From the NCBI GenBank assembly GCA_964467785.1, contig CAYXVB010000006.1:1-45455 (forward strand): DNA of 45,455 nucleotides, read 5' to 3'. The translations under genes were made by a program, and so were the position numbers. Source of the DNA: CAYXVB01 sp964467785 (GTDB lineage: Bacteria; Bdellovibrionota; UBA1018). Under the pieces are notes generated by a model, which was not told the DNA's origin, searched no databases, and saw nothing but the letters and a program-made list of their open reading frames with translations. The first letter of the stretch is position 1. Each line of letters starts with the position of its first letter. Of this stretch, positions 8,793-17,771 are shown in pieces.

Positions 8793-9851
8793 ATGCAATC
8801 CCTTATGGAGTCGCGCTCCCAATTCACAAGCATCGGTGGCCAAGCGGTCATTGAAGGGGTTATGATGCGCTCGCCCCGCTTTATCGCGGTCGCGGTGCGC
8901 AAGCCCGATCATCGGATCGTCATCTGGAACCGACCTTACCAGGGCATTGCGACCCGGTACCCCATCCTCAAAAAGCCAGTGCTCCGAGGAGTTGTCACTC
9001 TTATTGAGTCGATGATCCAGGGGATGGGCGCGCTCAGTTTTTCCGCCAATATCGCCGCCGTCGAATCAGGTGAGGCGACCGGTCGGGACGGCACTGCGGG
9101 TGTTGGTGAACAGACCGGAGAACTTTCCAAGCTCGCCATAGCGACTTCGATGGCCTTTGCTTTCGTAATGGGGATGGGGCTTTTTGTGGCGCTGCCTCAC
9201 GTTTTGACCGCCTGGTTGACCACCCGTTCGGCGGACAGTCCTTGGTTTCATTTGATCGACGGTGTGATCAAGATGACCGTGCTGCTCCTTTATGTGTACT
9301 TGATCGCGCTGATGAAGGACATTCGCCGCGTGTTCCAGTATCATGGGGCCGAGCACAAATCGATTTACGCTTTTGAAGCCGGAGAAGAGTTGATCGTTTC
9401 CAATGCCCGCCGCCACACGACTCTTCATCCCCGGTGCGGGACCAGCTTCCTGCTTTTCTTGGTATTGATCAGCATTCTGGTTTTCAGTGCCGTCTTTCCG
9501 CTGCTTGGCTTGGCGCAGCTTACCGGCGTGAAAGTTCTCGACCATGTGATTATGGTCGCCGCCAAGATCGTTCTGATGCTGCCGGTGGCGGGGCTTTCCT
9601 ACGAATTCATTAAGGCGGCGGCCTGCCGGATGGACAACCCGCTGATGCGCGCGTTGATTTGGCCCGGCATGGTGCTGCAGAATTTGACGACCCGCCAGCC
9701 TGATGACTCTCAGCTCGAAGTCGCCTTGGCGTCTCTCGCTTCCGTCTTGCTTGCCGAAAAGCGTGGCGACTCCACCGAATCGCAAATCGAAATCAGTGGT
9801 TTGAGCGACCTTTCTCCGGTCGCTGCCTCCGTTACCGAGTTCCCGGAGTGA
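8793..9851 (+). CDS. DUF1385 membrane protein (YqhQ-like)
   Basis: 352 residues from the ATG at 8793; another ATG at 8805 is possible, and neither has a strong ribosome site. The DUF1385 family is recognised by IGGQAVIEGVMMRSP near the start, then FQYHGAEHKSIYAFEAGE and LHPRCGTSFLL. Several hydrophobic spans suggest four or more membrane helices (about residues 125-150, 170-190, 230-260 and 265-285). The conserved His, Glu, Lys and Cys suggest a metal site or an enzyme, but the biochemical role is not established. Its place between rpmE and prfA is a common arrangement. The C-terminal 50 residues are a variable Ser/Glu-rich tail. Confidence 0.9.
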   Translation: MQSLMESRSQFTSIGGQAVIEGVMMRSPRFIAVAVRKPDHRIVIWNRPYQGIATRYPILKKPVLRGVVTLIESMIQGMGALSFSANIAAVESGEATGRDGTAGVGEQTGELSKLAIATSMAFAFVMGMGLFVALPHVLTAWLTTRSADSPWFHLIDGVIKMTVLLLYVYLIALMKDIRRVFQYHGAEHKSIYAFEAGEELIVSNARRHTTLHPRCGTSFLLFLVLISILVFSAVFPLLGLAQLTGVKVLDHVIMVAAKIVLMLPVAGLSYEFIKAAACRMDNPLMRALIWPGMVLQNLTTRQPDDSQLEVALASLASVLLAEKRGDSTESQIEISGLSDLSPVAASVTEFPE

Positions 9852-9857
9852 GCAGGC

Positions 9858-10938
9858 ATGGCTGACANNNNNNNNNNAGGATGTCGAGGGGCGGTATCTG
9901 GAGATCGAGAGTCGTCTCGCCGATCCGGCCCTCGCTGACCAGCCGGGCGAGTTCCGTCGCCTTTCTCAGGAGCACTCGGGCCTGCAGGAACTCGTCGCCG
10001 AGTACCGCCGGTATAGCGCTATGATGAGTGAGTTGGAGTCCAATAAAGAGCTCATCTTCGAAAAGGACGCGGATATTTCCGCCATGGCCAAAGATGAGGT
10101 GCGGCGCTTGGAGCCTGAGATCGAGCAGGCGCGCCGAAATCTGCAGATCCTGCTCCTGCCCAGGGATCCCAACGACGAAAAGAACATCTTGCTGGAAGTG
10201 CGCGCCGGCGCAGGCGGCGAAGAAGCGGCTCTCTTTGCCGCGGAGTTGTTTCGACTTTATCAGCGTTACTGCGAACGGCAGGGCTGGCGGGTCGAGGTCC
10301 TTTCCACGAACGACACGGGGATCGGCGGCTTGAAGGAAGTCGTCGCCCAGGTTTCCGGCAGCAAGGTCTACAGCAAGCTCAAATGGGAGGGGGGAGTGCA
10401 TCGCGTGCAGCGCGTGCCAGCGACCGAGGCCCAGGGGCGCATCCATACTTCGACCGTAACCGTTGCGATCCTACCCGAAGCCGAAGAAGTCGATGTCACC
10501 ATCAATCCGACGGACCTGCGTATTGACGTGTTTCGATCCGGTGGCGCCGGGGGCCAGGGAGTCAATACCACCGACTCCGCCGTCCGCATTACGCACATCC
10601 CTTCTGGGCTCGTCGTGGTCTGCCAGGACGAGCGTTCACAGCACAAGAACAAGGACAAGGCGATGAAGATCTTGCGCTCGCGCCTTTTGGATCAGGAGCA
10701 GGAGCGGGCGGCCAAGGCCCATTCCGATGCCCGGCGCGTGATGGTCGGTACCGGTGACCGCAGTGAACGCATTCGCACTTACAATTTTCCGCAAGGTCGC
10801 CTGACGGACCATCGCATCGGCCTCACTCTTTATCAGTTACCTGAGGTGATGGAAGGCAAGATCGACGAGATTATCGACGGTCTGCAGGCGTATTACCAGG
10901 TGGAGGCGCTCAAGGCGCAGGGAATGGCCACGGCCTGA
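9858..10938 (+). CDS. prfA: Peptide chain release factor 1, with an N gap near the start
   Basis: RF1 reads UAA and UAG stop codons and triggers peptide release. The PAT codon-recognition motif is present (HRVQRVPATEAQG), which separates it from RF2, and the catalytic GGQ is in RSGGAGGQGVNTTDS. The ATG at 9858 has AGCAGG just upstream. Ten N at 9868-9877 remove part of the first helix. The frame before and after the gap does not match for a gap of exactly ten bases, so the true missing length must be a multiple of three, perhaps about 18-21 bases by comparison with E. coli RF1. After the gap 352 residues are intact. PrmC, which methylates the GGQ glutamine, is encoded 13 bases downstream. Confidence 0.95.
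9868..9877. other. Assembly gap of nominal length in prfA
   Basis: Ten N. The reading frames on the two sides are incompatible with a ten-base gap, so the length is a placeholder. Confidence 0.97.
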
Positions 10939-10951
10939 GAAAGGGCAGCTG

Positions 10952-11878
10952 ATGTCCGCATCTGGACAAGATTATCCCCATAGTTTTCGAGAGGCGCTTC
11001 GGGTTACCCGGGAGCTGCTTTCGCGCAATATCAACGTCGTTCGGGGCGAAACGCTGGTCACTGAAACCGAGCAAGTCGTCATGGCGGCCTATCGCGCAGC
11101 AACCGGTGTCCAGCTAACCCGCCTTGCGCTCGCCAATCGGTTGGATGATCGCTTTCCGGAAGCCGCAGGCGAGCGCTGTCTGGTGATGGCCGGCATGCGC
11201 TCGGAGGGGCACCCGCTCCAATATGCGACCGGCTTTCAGACCTTTCTGGAGCATGATTATGTGGTCGGGCCAGGCGTCCTGGTGCCCCGTCCTGAGACTG
11301 AAATCCTGGTGAGCGAGGCTCTGCCTCGCGTGAAGGGCGCGCGGCGTGGAGCGGAAATCGGTCTTGGCAGCGGCGCGATTTCGATCGAGCTGCTTTCGGC
11401 GATTCCCCATCTCTTAATGGTGGCTTCCGAGATCAGCCCGCAAGCTCGCGCTTTCGCCGAACGTAATGCGGCAACGATCCTGGGTATCGAATGGAAGGAG
11501 CGCCTTGAGATCGTCACGCCCTCCGCGTCCGACCAAGTCCTTGAGCCATTTGCCAATACGGCTCAGTCGGAAAGTGGGTTCGACTTTATCATCTCAAACC
11601 CGCCTTACTTGCTTCGGACGGATGAAATCGGCGAGGACGTGCGCAAGCACGAACCTGAGATCGCGCTCTACTCTCCGGCTGGCGATGAGATCCACTTTTA
11701 CCGTCGAATTGCCGAGGGAGCGAAACCCCTTTTGGCCCCTACGGGTCTGGTGCTCGTGGAAGTTCCGCATGAACGAGTGGCGTCGATTCGCCGGATGTTC
11801 GAGCGCGCAGGTTGGAAGACTGAGGTGATTCGGGATCTGACGGGACGGGAGCGCGTTTTGGTGGCTAGCCAGCCTTGA
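10952..11878 (+). CDS. prmC: Release factor glutamine methyltransferase PrmC/HemK
   Basis: 308 residues. PrmC uses SAM to methylate the Gln of the GGQ motif in release factors. The sequence shows the N-terminal helical domain, GHPLQYATGFQTFLEHDYVV and VLVPRPETEILV (family signatures), the SAM-binding loop AEIGLGSGAISIELL, and the catalytic NPPY in FIISNPPYLL (about residue 212). A C-terminal LVLVEVPHERV matches the usual GxxLxLEIGxxQ region with changes. It is cotranscribed with its substrate gene prfA. Length is normal. Confidence 0.94.
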   Translation: MSASGQDYPHSFREALRVTRELLSRNINVVRGETLVTETEQVVMAAYRAATGVQLTRLALANRLDDRFPEAAGERCLVMAGMRSEGHPLQYATGFQTFLEHDYVVGPGVLVPRPETEILVSEALPRVKGARRGAEIGLGSGAISIELLSAIPHLLMVASEISPQARAFAERNAATILGIEWKERLEIVTPSASDQVLEPFANTAQSESGFDFIISNPPYLLRTDEIGEDVRKHEPEIALYSPAGDEIHFYRRIAEGAKPLLAPTGLVLVEVPHERVASIRRMFERAGWKTEVIRDLTGRERVLVASQP

Positions 11879-11957
11879 TTCCCGCAACTTCGTTTAGGCG
11901 CCCCGAATTGCGATGCCGTTGTTGGATTTCAAAGCCGACATGGTATCGTGCTGAGCT

Positions 11958-13217
11958 GTGGACAAGTTCAAGATCGTTGGTGGCAAAACTCTTAAAGGCA
12001 GCGTGACGGCGAGCGGTTCCAAGAATGCCGCGCTCCCTATTCTATTTGCGTCGATCTTGACGCGGGGAGAGTGCACGTTCAGGCGCGTACCGCGTCTGGA
12101 GGATATTCACACCACGTTTAAGCTGCTCGAGCAGATGGGCGTCGAAGTGGACTGGAAGCCGGAGGCCAACCTCGCCAGAGTCAAGGCCGCCCATCTCCCT
12201 TCGACCGAAGCGCCTTATGACCTGGTACGCAAGATGCGGGCCTCGGTCGTCGTGTTGGGACCATTGCTTGCGCGCGAAGGGCACGCCAAGGTCAGTCTGC
12301 CGGGCGGTTGCGCGATTGGCGCACGTCCCATCGGCTTCCACCTCCAAGGCCTCGAGAAGCTGGGCGCCAAGATCACCCTCGAAAACGGCTATGTAATCGC
12401 CGAGGCGAAGAAGCTCAAGGGCGACCGCGTCGCATTTCCGTTTCCGAGCGTCGGCGCTACGGAAAACGTGATGATGGCCGCCGTACTCGCCGAAGGCGAG
12501 ACGATCCTCGAAAACTGCGCCAAAGAACCTGAAATTGTCGATCTCGCGGGTGCGTTGCGCGCCATGGGTGCCAAAATCGAAGGCGATGGAACCGAGATCA
12601 TCCGAATCCAAGGTGTCAGCTCGCTGCATGGTGCGGATTATTCCGTCATGGGTGACCGCATCGAAGCCGGTACTTACTTGATCGCCGGGCTGATGACGGG
12701 GGGCAAGGTTAGGGTGGATGGTATTTCGCCGATTCATCTGGAATCCACATTGGTGGTCCTCGAGGCGGCCGGGGCTCGGATCGAGCGCGGCAAGGACTAC
12801 GTGGTCGCCGAATCCCGCGGGCGTCCTCGCTCGACGGACATCACTACTCTTCCGTTTCCCGGGTTTCCAACGGACATGCAGGCCCAGTTCATGGCGCTCA
12901 TGGCCATCGCGGACGGAGCGTCGGTGATATCCGAGACCATCTTCGAGAATCGCTTCATGCATGTGCCCGAACTCATCCGGCTCGGGGCCGATATCACGAT
13001 CCGCGGCAATGTCGCTATCGTGCGTGGCAAGGAAAAGCTTCTCGGCGCACCGCTTATGGCGACGGATTTACGCGCAAGCGCGAGCCTCATTTTGGGCGGG
13101 CTCTGCGCCGAAGGTGAGACGCTGGTGAACCGGATCTATCATTTGGATCGTGGTTATGAATCGATGGAAGAAAAGCTCCGGGCGCTCGGCGCTCAGGTGG
13201 AGCGTTCCAAAAGCTGA
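11958..13217 (+). CDS. murA: UDP-N-acetylglucosamine 1-carboxyvinyltransferase MurA
   Basis: 419 residues starting at GTG. MurA transfers enolpyruvate from PEP to UDP-GlcNAc, the first committed step of peptidoglycan synthesis. Lys22 and Asn23 lie in SGSKNAALP. The catalytic Cys118 is in LPGGCAIGARPIGFHL, so the fosfomycin-sensitive Cys is kept. The usual Asp of RPID is Gly here, a small deviation. The late blocks GFPTDMQAQFMAL and ENRFMHVPEL are typical. It sits about 80 bases after prmC and 20 before the HIT gene. Length matches the family. Confidence 0.96.
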   Translation: MDKFKIVGGKTLKGSVTASGSKNAALPILFASILTRGECTFRRVPRLEDIHTTFKLLEQMGVEVDWKPEANLARVKAAHLPSTEAPYDLVRKMRASVVVLGPLLAREGHAKVSLPGGCAIGARPIGFHLQGLEKLGAKITLENGYVIAEAKKLKGDRVAFPFPSVGATENVMMAAVLAEGETILENCAKEPEIVDLAGALRAMGAKIEGDGTEIIRIQGVSSLHGADYSVMGDRIEAGTYLIAGLMTGGKVRVDGISPIHLESTLVVLEAAGARIERGKDYVVAESRGRPRSTDITTLPFPGFPTDMQAQFMALMAIADGASVISETIFENRFMHVPELIRLGADITIRGNVAIVRGKEKLLGAPLMATDLRASASLILGGLCAEGETLVNRIYHLDRGYESMEEKLRALGAQVERSKS

Positions 13218-13237
13218 ATTCGCAAAAGGAGTGCCCG

Positions 13238-13609
13238 ATGGCCAATGACTGCATTTTTTGCAAGATCATCTCAGGATCGATTCCGGCTCCCCGGGTTTAC
13301 GAAGACGACGACTTCGTCTGCATCAAGGACATCCAGCCGCAAGCAAAGGCCCATCTCCTGGTTTTACCCCGGAAGCACGTCGCCCACCTCGACGCAGTTT
13401 ACGCGGAAAGCGGTGACGGCGCGAGCCAAGGGGCTCGCTTGATCGGAAGGCTCTTTGAAGTCGCCGCCAAAATCGCGCGCGAGCAGGGCTTGATGCCCGA
13501 AGGGTACCGCGCTGTCCTCAATACCAATGCAAACGGGGGGCAGACGGTCTTTCACCTGCATTTGCACTTGTTAGGTGGCGAACCCCTTCAGGGTGGCTTC
13601 GGAGCCTAA
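13238..13609 (+). CDS. HIT-family nucleotide-binding protein (HINT-like)
   Basis: 123 residues, with AAAGGAG well placed before the ATG. HIT proteins are nucleotide hydrolases or transferases, often acting on purine nucleoside phosphoramidates. The start CIFCKIISGSIPAPRVYEDDD is the standard HINT opening, including the CxxC pair. PQAKAHLLVLPRKHV follows, and the catalytic histidine triad is FHLHLHLLGG (about residues 106-115). It is the last gene of the plus-strand block and converges with the 14069-13626 gene, leaving 16 bases between stops. The natural substrate is not known. Confidence 0.93.
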   Translation: MANDCIFCKIISGSIPAPRVYEDDDFVCIKDIQPQAKAHLLVLPRKHVAHLDAVYAESGDGASQGARLIGRLFEVAAKIAREQGLMPEGYRAVLNTNANGGQTVFHLHLHLLGGEPLQGGFGA

Positions 13610-13625
13610 GGGTCGTACTCTCGTT

Positions 13626-14069
13626 TTATTCCGCTCGATGATCCAGCATCGCTCCCTTTCGGTAGCCGCGCGGACGGGTTTGGTTGGCGGCGTTGTAGAC
13701 ACTTTTTCCTAACCAACGAACGATGTCGTGGCGTCGCTGTTGAAATTCGCGGAAAAACAGCACGAAAGCATGTGGGATCGAAATTTTGGAATCGGGACTC
13801 GAAGGCCCTTCTGCCTTTCTATTTGGCAGCTCGATCACCGTGGCCAGCTGTTCGTTCGGTGGCGGCTGGTGATTGGGATTTGGGTTGGGATTTGGGTTGG
13901 GATTTGGGTTGGGATTTGAGTGATCACCTTGATTTTCCTTTTTGGGTCGTTCCTCTTTTGGAAAAGCTGCGCGTTGAAATGAATGGGAAGCCGAAGCTGA
14001 GGCCTCAACAGTGGATGAGGCGATCGGCTTAACGAATTGGGACAGGGCTTGGCTGACGCGTGAAATCAC
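13626..14069 (-). CDS. Unknown protein with an Asn-Pro dipeptide repeat
   Basis: 147 residues from a GTG; the start is uncertain because no ribosome site is visible. The N-terminal half is Ser/Ala/Lys rich and disordered. It is followed by eight NP dipeptides (about residues 52-67), encoded by a 12-base tandem repeat, then a Pro-rich linker. The C-terminal 50 residues (IPHAFVLFFREFQQRRHDIVRWLGK) form a compact, conserved-looking segment that may be the functional part. There is no signal peptide. The close convergent spacing to the HIT gene supports it being real. Not recognised. Confidence 0.5.
   Translation of the reverse strand: MISRVSQALSQFVKPIASSTVEASASASHSFQRAAFPKEERPKKENQGDHSNPNPNPNPNPNPNPNHQPPPNEQLATVIELPNRKAEGPSSPDSKISIPHAFVLFFREFQQRRHDIVRWLGKSVYNAANQTRPRGYRKGAMLDHRAE
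13874..13918 (+). repeat. 12-bp tandem repeat, about 3.7 copies
   Basis: The unit TGGGATTTGGGT is repeated without change from 13874, with the last copy broken at 13918. On the coding (minus) strand it encodes Asn-Pro-Asn-Pro. Perfect repetition at the DNA level suggests recent expansion by slippage. Confidence 0.95.
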
Positions 14070-14270
14070 GTGGATGCATAGCCTTCCTGCCGAGGTGAGT
14101 CATTGCTGACGCCCCTCCCAGGCCGTGTTTTGCGCCCGCGGCCCAGAAAGTGCGTAGAGTACTTCGCTCCAACTGGCTTATCGGTATTTTTTATAGGAAC
14201 TTGAGAAAAAAATGAGTTATCTTAATTTCTCTTATGAAGTTGGGTACTTGAGTAATTTTGGAGCTTTTCG

Positions 14271-14299
14271 TTGACCGGCTCATTAGCCGATGCTAATGG
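14271..14299 (+). promoter_or_regulatory. Promoter for the sphingolipid gene pair
   Basis: TTGACC (14271-14276), a 17-base spacer, then TAATGG (14294-14299). The predicted start near 14306 leaves a short leader to the ATG at 14337. The preceding 90 bases are AT-rich. Confidence 0.5.
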
Positions 14300-14336
14300 T
14301 TGGGTTAATTTTATGGAACAGGTCGAAGGAAGCAAA

Positions 14337-15602
14337 ATGACTGAAAACACCGATCTTTTTACCAAGTGTCTGAATTTTGAGGACGCCCGTCGGGCTCAGG
14401 CAGCGGGTGTGTACCCGTTTTTCCGGCCCATTGAAGAAACGGTCGGCTCCCGTGTTGTGACACACGGCAAGCGCCGCGTCATGATCGGTTCCAACAACTA
14501 TCTCGGTCTGACTCACCACCCCCGGGTCCAGGAAGCGGCCAAGCGCGCAATCGACAAGTTCGGTACGGGTTGCACCGGTTCCCGCTTCCTTAACGGCAAT
14601 CTTGCACTTCACGAAGAGCTCGAGGCCGAGCTCTGTAAGTACCTGGGCAAGGAATCCTGTCTGGTCTTCGCCACCGGCTTCCTTTCCAACGCGGGTTCGC
14701 TCTCGTGTCTGGTGGGTCGCGGCGACGTGATCTATTGCGATCGCGAAAACCACGCCTCCATTATCGAAGGCACCCGTTCCGCCATCGGCGATACGGTCAA
14801 GTTCCGCCACAATGACATGCAGGACCTCGAGCGTGTCCTGTCGCTGACCCGTCACAAGTATGAAGGCGCTTTGATTGTCGCGGACGGCGTTTTCTCGATG
14901 TCGGGTGACATCTTCAATCTTCCGGAAGCCGTCGAGCTCGCCAAGAAGTACAACTGCCGTCTCTATGTCGACGACGCGCACGCTCTCGGCGTCCTCGGTC
15001 CCAAGGGTCAGGGTACGGAGTGGCACTTCAACATGCCGAACTCCGCTGACCTGACCATGGGCACCTTCTCGAAGTCCTTTGCATCGATCGGTGGTTTTGT
15101 CGCCGGCGCCGAGCCGGTAATCCACTACATCAAGCACAAGGCCCGTCATTTCATGTTCAGCGCCGCGATGCCGCCGGCAGCCGCCGCGACGGTCCTTGAG
15201 TGCGTCAAGATCGTCCAGGAGGAGCCCGAACACCTCGAGAACCTCTGGAAAAACGCCCGTTACATGAATGCGGAGCTTTCGCGCCTCGGCTACAACACGC
15301 TGAATTCGCGCACCCCGATCATCCCCCTGCTCATCGGCGATGACATGATGGCGTTCGACTTCACGCAGAAGCTGTATGACGCCGGCGTGTTCGCGACTCC
15401 GGTCGTGAGCCCCGCCGTTCCGCACGGCTGCGCGTTGATCCGCACCAGCTACATGGCGACACACGAGATGGATGACCTCAACTACGTTCTCGACGTGCTC
15501 AACAAGCTGGGGCGCCAATACGGCATTATCGGCAATCAGAGCCGCCAACAGGAGCTCGCTGCCCTCGCGCAGCAGCACTTCGGCGTCTCGGCCACGGCCT
15601 GA
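14337..15602 (+). CDS. spt: PLP-dependent acyltransferase, probably serine palmitoyltransferase
   Basis: 421 residues. The start at 14337 is chosen because AAGGAAG precedes it. This alpha-oxoamine synthase family joins an amino acid with an acyl thioester. Features: SNNYLGLT, FGTGCTGSRFLNGNLALHEELE, the PLP-stacking His139 (ENHASI), DDAHALG (212-218) and the PLP Lys246 in GTFSKSFASIGGF. That last motif, with FSKSFASIGG, is typical of bacterial serine palmitoyltransferase rather than glycine acetyltransferase or BioF. The gene is followed 13 bases later by an acyltransferase-like gene. Together they suggest sphingolipid or ceramide synthesis, which is known in Bdellovibrio and Caulobacter. Substrate choice is inferred. 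Confidence 0.82.
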   Translation: MTENTDLFTKCLNFEDARRAQAAGVYPFFRPIEETVGSRVVTHGKRRVMIGSNNYLGLTHHPRVQEAAKRAIDKFGTGCTGSRFLNGNLALHEELEAELCKYLGKESCLVFATGFLSNAGSLSCLVGRGDVIYCDRENHASIIEGTRSAIGDTVKFRHNDMQDLERVLSLTRHKYEGALIVADGVFSMSGDIFNLPEAVELAKKYNCRLYVDDAHALGVLGPKGQGTEWHFNMPNSADLTMGTFSKSFASIGGFVAGAEPVIHYIKHKARHFMFSAAMPPAAAATVLECVKIVQEEPEHLENLWKNARYMNAELSRLGYNTLNSRTPIIPLLIGDDMMAFDFTQKLYDAGVFATPVVSPAVPHGCALIRTSYMATHEMDDLNYVLDVLNKLGRQYGIIGNQSRQQELAALAQQHFGVSATA

Positions 15603-15615
15603 TCGTTCGTCCGCG

Positions 15616-16758
15616 ATGTCCGCTCTCAAGCTGAAGCCGGTCGAGTCGAAGTCGGATTGGGATCAATTCATCGGATTCCCCTGGAGAATCTACGAGGGGA
15701 ACCCGTATTGGGTTCCGCCGCTCCGGATGGCCGTGCGGGACATGCTGGATGTGAAGAAAAACCCTTTCTTCAAGCACGCCGTTATGCGCCCGATGCTTGC
15801 CTATCGGGGCGATGAAATCGTCGGTCGTATCGTCGGGATCATCGACGAGAGTCATAATAAGTTCCACGAGGAGAAGGCCGGTTTCTTCGGTTTTTTTGAG
15901 TGTATTGACGACCAGGCGGTCGCCAATCTCATGCTCGATGACGTGGCTGCTTGGACCAAGAGCAAGGGCATGTCGACTCTTCGTGGTCCGATGAATCCGA
16001 ATACCAACTACGAATGCGCTATGCTGGTCGAGGGCTTTGATGACCCTCCGAACATCATGATGACTTACAATCCCCCATACTATCCCAAGCTCGTGGAAAA
16101 CTGGGGCTTGACCAAGTCCAAGGATTTGTTTGCCTACGATGTCGACTCCAAACGCTCCAAGTTCTCGGAACGCCTGTTGGCGCAGGCCGAGAAGCTTAAG
16201 CAACGTGGCCGAGTGACCTTCCGTCCGGTCAGTATGGCGAAATTCGACCAGGAAGTGGACGCGATCCTCGAGATCTACAACGATGCCTGGGAAAAGAACT
16301 GGGGCTTCGTCCCAATGGAGCCGGAAGAGTTCCGGCATATGGCCAAGGACATGAAGCTGATCGTCGATCCGAACCTACTGCTCATCGCGGAAGTGGCCGG
16401 GGAGATCGCAGGCTTCGCGTTGACTCTCCCGGACATCAACCAGGCGCAGATCAAGATCAAGGACGGAAAGCTTTTTCCATTCGGACTATTCAAGCTGCTC
16501 TGGTTCGCCAAGGGCCCGGGAAAGAAGAAGACAATCAATCGTTGCCGCATCCTCACTTTGGGCTTCAAACAGAAGTTCCGGGAGTTCGGAATCGGTCCGC
16601 TGCTCTACACCGAGTACCTCAAGCGTGGTCCGGATAACGGTTATCCGGTCGGCGAGGCGTCCTGGATCCTGGAAGACAACAAGCCCATGAATAAGGCGCT
16701 CGTTTATATGGGCGCGTTCAAGACCAAGACTTATCGGATTTACGATAAGGCGCTTTGA
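15616..16758 (+). CDS. GNAT-type acyltransferase, candidate ceramide synthase
   Basis: 380 residues from the ATG at 15616. The open frame extends upstream into the previous gene, but that part has coding use only in the other frame. The family opens with PWRIYEGNPYWVPPL and contains GFFGFFECIDDQ, LRGPMNPNTNYECAMLV and MMTYNPPYYPKLVE. Acyl-CoA N-acyltransferase folds occur in both halves; in the second, LLIAEVAGEIAGFALTLPD is the beta4/beta5 type stretch. In Caulobacter a GNAT-like protein in the spt cluster is the bacterial ceramide synthase. The adjacency here suggests the same N-acylation of a sphingoid base. That assignment is inference from context. Confidence 0.75.
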   Translation: MSALKLKPVESKSDWDQFIGFPWRIYEGNPYWVPPLRMAVRDMLDVKKNPFFKHAVMRPMLAYRGDEIVGRIVGIIDESHNKFHEEKAGFFGFFECIDDQAVANLMLDDVAAWTKSKGMSTLRGPMNPNTNYECAMLVEGFDDPPNIMMTYNPPYYPKLVENWGLTKSKDLFAYDVDSKRSKFSERLLAQAEKLKQRGRVTFRPVSMAKFDQEVDAILEIYNDAWEKNWGFVPMEPEEFRHMAKDMKLIVDPNLLLIAEVAGEIAGFALTLPDINQAQIKIKDGKLFPFGLFKLLWFAKGPGKKKTINRCRILTLGFKQKFREFGIGPLLYTEYLKRGPDNGYPVGEASWILEDNKPMNKALVYMGAFKTKTYRIYDKAL

Positions 16759-16772
16759 TCACTTGTCTCTGT

Positions 16773-17771
16773 TCACTTCTCCTGGAAAAGTGAATGGCGA
16801 TTTCCGGAGACGTGATCGAGCGCGCGCTGGAGCCACTGATCTAGCCAACCGCTAGGAACGATGGAGCCGGCACGCTCTTCGATGTAGCCCATGTGTCCGC
16901 CGGTGCTGGCCATCCAGATTTCGGTAGTCGGCGATGGCGTCGCCGCGAGGTAATCTTTGGAAGGGACGAACGGATCGTCCATGGAAGTAATCAACACCGT
17001 GGGCACCTTGATCAATGGTAAGTATTGGGCGGCGGAGCAAATTCGATAATACTCTGGTCCCGTGCCAAAGCCTCCGAACGGACCAGTGTAAAGATCGTCA
17101 AATTCAACGCAAGACGCTAGTCGTGGGATCTGGATCTCTTTGGGCGCCCAACCCTTGATTTGGCGGCGGGCGATATCTTCTCGAAGGTCCGCAATGAATC
17201 GTAGGTCGTAAAGACGATTGAAGCCGCGCGAGAGCTCGCGGGCGGCGCCGCTCAGATTGATCGGAGCGTTGATTGAAATTCCGCCGTCCGGGGGAGTGGC
17301 GCCGCGCTGACCGGCAAGAAGCAGGAGCGTGGCGTTGCCGCTGAGGGAGAAGCCCACCGCGAAGTGCCTGTGCCGTGGAAATAGCTTGCGGCCATATTGG
17401 ATCGCCGCGGAGAGGTCCTCGGCGCGTCCCGAATGATAGGGTTGGGAATGCCGGAGCAGTCTGCCAGCCGCGCTGCAGCCTCGGTGGTTGACCAGTATCA
17501 CTGAGTGGCCGAGCGAGAGCGCGAGGCGCGCGGAGCGGATCATGTAACCGGCGGAAGTGTCGCTTGCCAGCCCGTGGAAGAGATAGACGACCGTGCCGCT
17601 TTCGCCGCGGTGTAGTTCGGCGGCCAATTCGTCGCCATCAGGGAGCGGAATGACCAGCGGTTCGGCGCCGGGGATCGGCTTTTCTCCGAGGCGAAGCAGA
17701 TGCCCCCAGATCGTCTGCAAGTGGCCCCCGCGGGCCCAGATTGGCGATATAAACTCGAGTTGTCGAATCAT
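16773..17771 (-). CDS. YheT-like alpha/beta hydrolase
   Basis: 332 residues from the ATG at 17771; an in-frame ATG at 17789 is an alternative. COG0429 hydrolases are probable esterases. The family mark GHLQTIWGHLLR is near the start. The oxyanion region is YLFHGLASDT, followed by VNHRGCS. The nucleophile elbow is VGFSLSGNATLLL, and the acid and His are in MDDPFV and STGGHMGYIEE. It converges with the acyltransferase gene; its last codons overlap a weak hairpin. A link with lipid metabolism is possible from position only. Substrate unknown. Confidence 0.88.
   Translation of the reverse strand: MIRQLEFISPIWARGGHLQTIWGHLLRLGEKPIPGAEPLVIPLPDGDELAAELHRGESGTVVYLFHGLASDTSAGYMIRSARLALSLGHSVILVNHRGCSAAGRLLRHSQPYHSGRAEDLSAAIQYGRKLFPRHRHFAVGFSLSGNATLLLLAGQRGATPPDGGISINAPINLSGAARELSRGFNRLYDLRFIADLREDIARRQIKGWAPKEIQIPRLASCVEFDDLYTGPFGGFGTGPEYYRICSAAQYLPLIKVPTVLITSMDDPFVPSKDYLAATPSPTTEIWMASTGGHMGYIEERAGSIVPSGWLDQWLQRALDHVSGNRHSLFQEK

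Noticed and set aside
13874..13918. Short CRISPR-like repeat array
   Set aside because: The units are 12 bases, directly adjacent and without spacers, and they encode an Asn-Pro repeat.
15472..15615. Longer N-terminus of the acyltransferase-like protein
   Set aside because: This part overlaps the real end of the palmitoyltransferase gene in another frame and is a Ser/Arg-rich artefact.
14283..15629. Long minus-strand open frame opposite the palmitoyltransferase gene
   Set aside because: It is a shadow caused by GC-rich codon use; the plus strand carries a complete known family.
16771..16800. Hairpin TTCACTT/AAGTGAA as a terminator after the acyltransferase gene
   Set aside because: There is no T-run, and it lies over the last codons of the convergent hydrolase gene.
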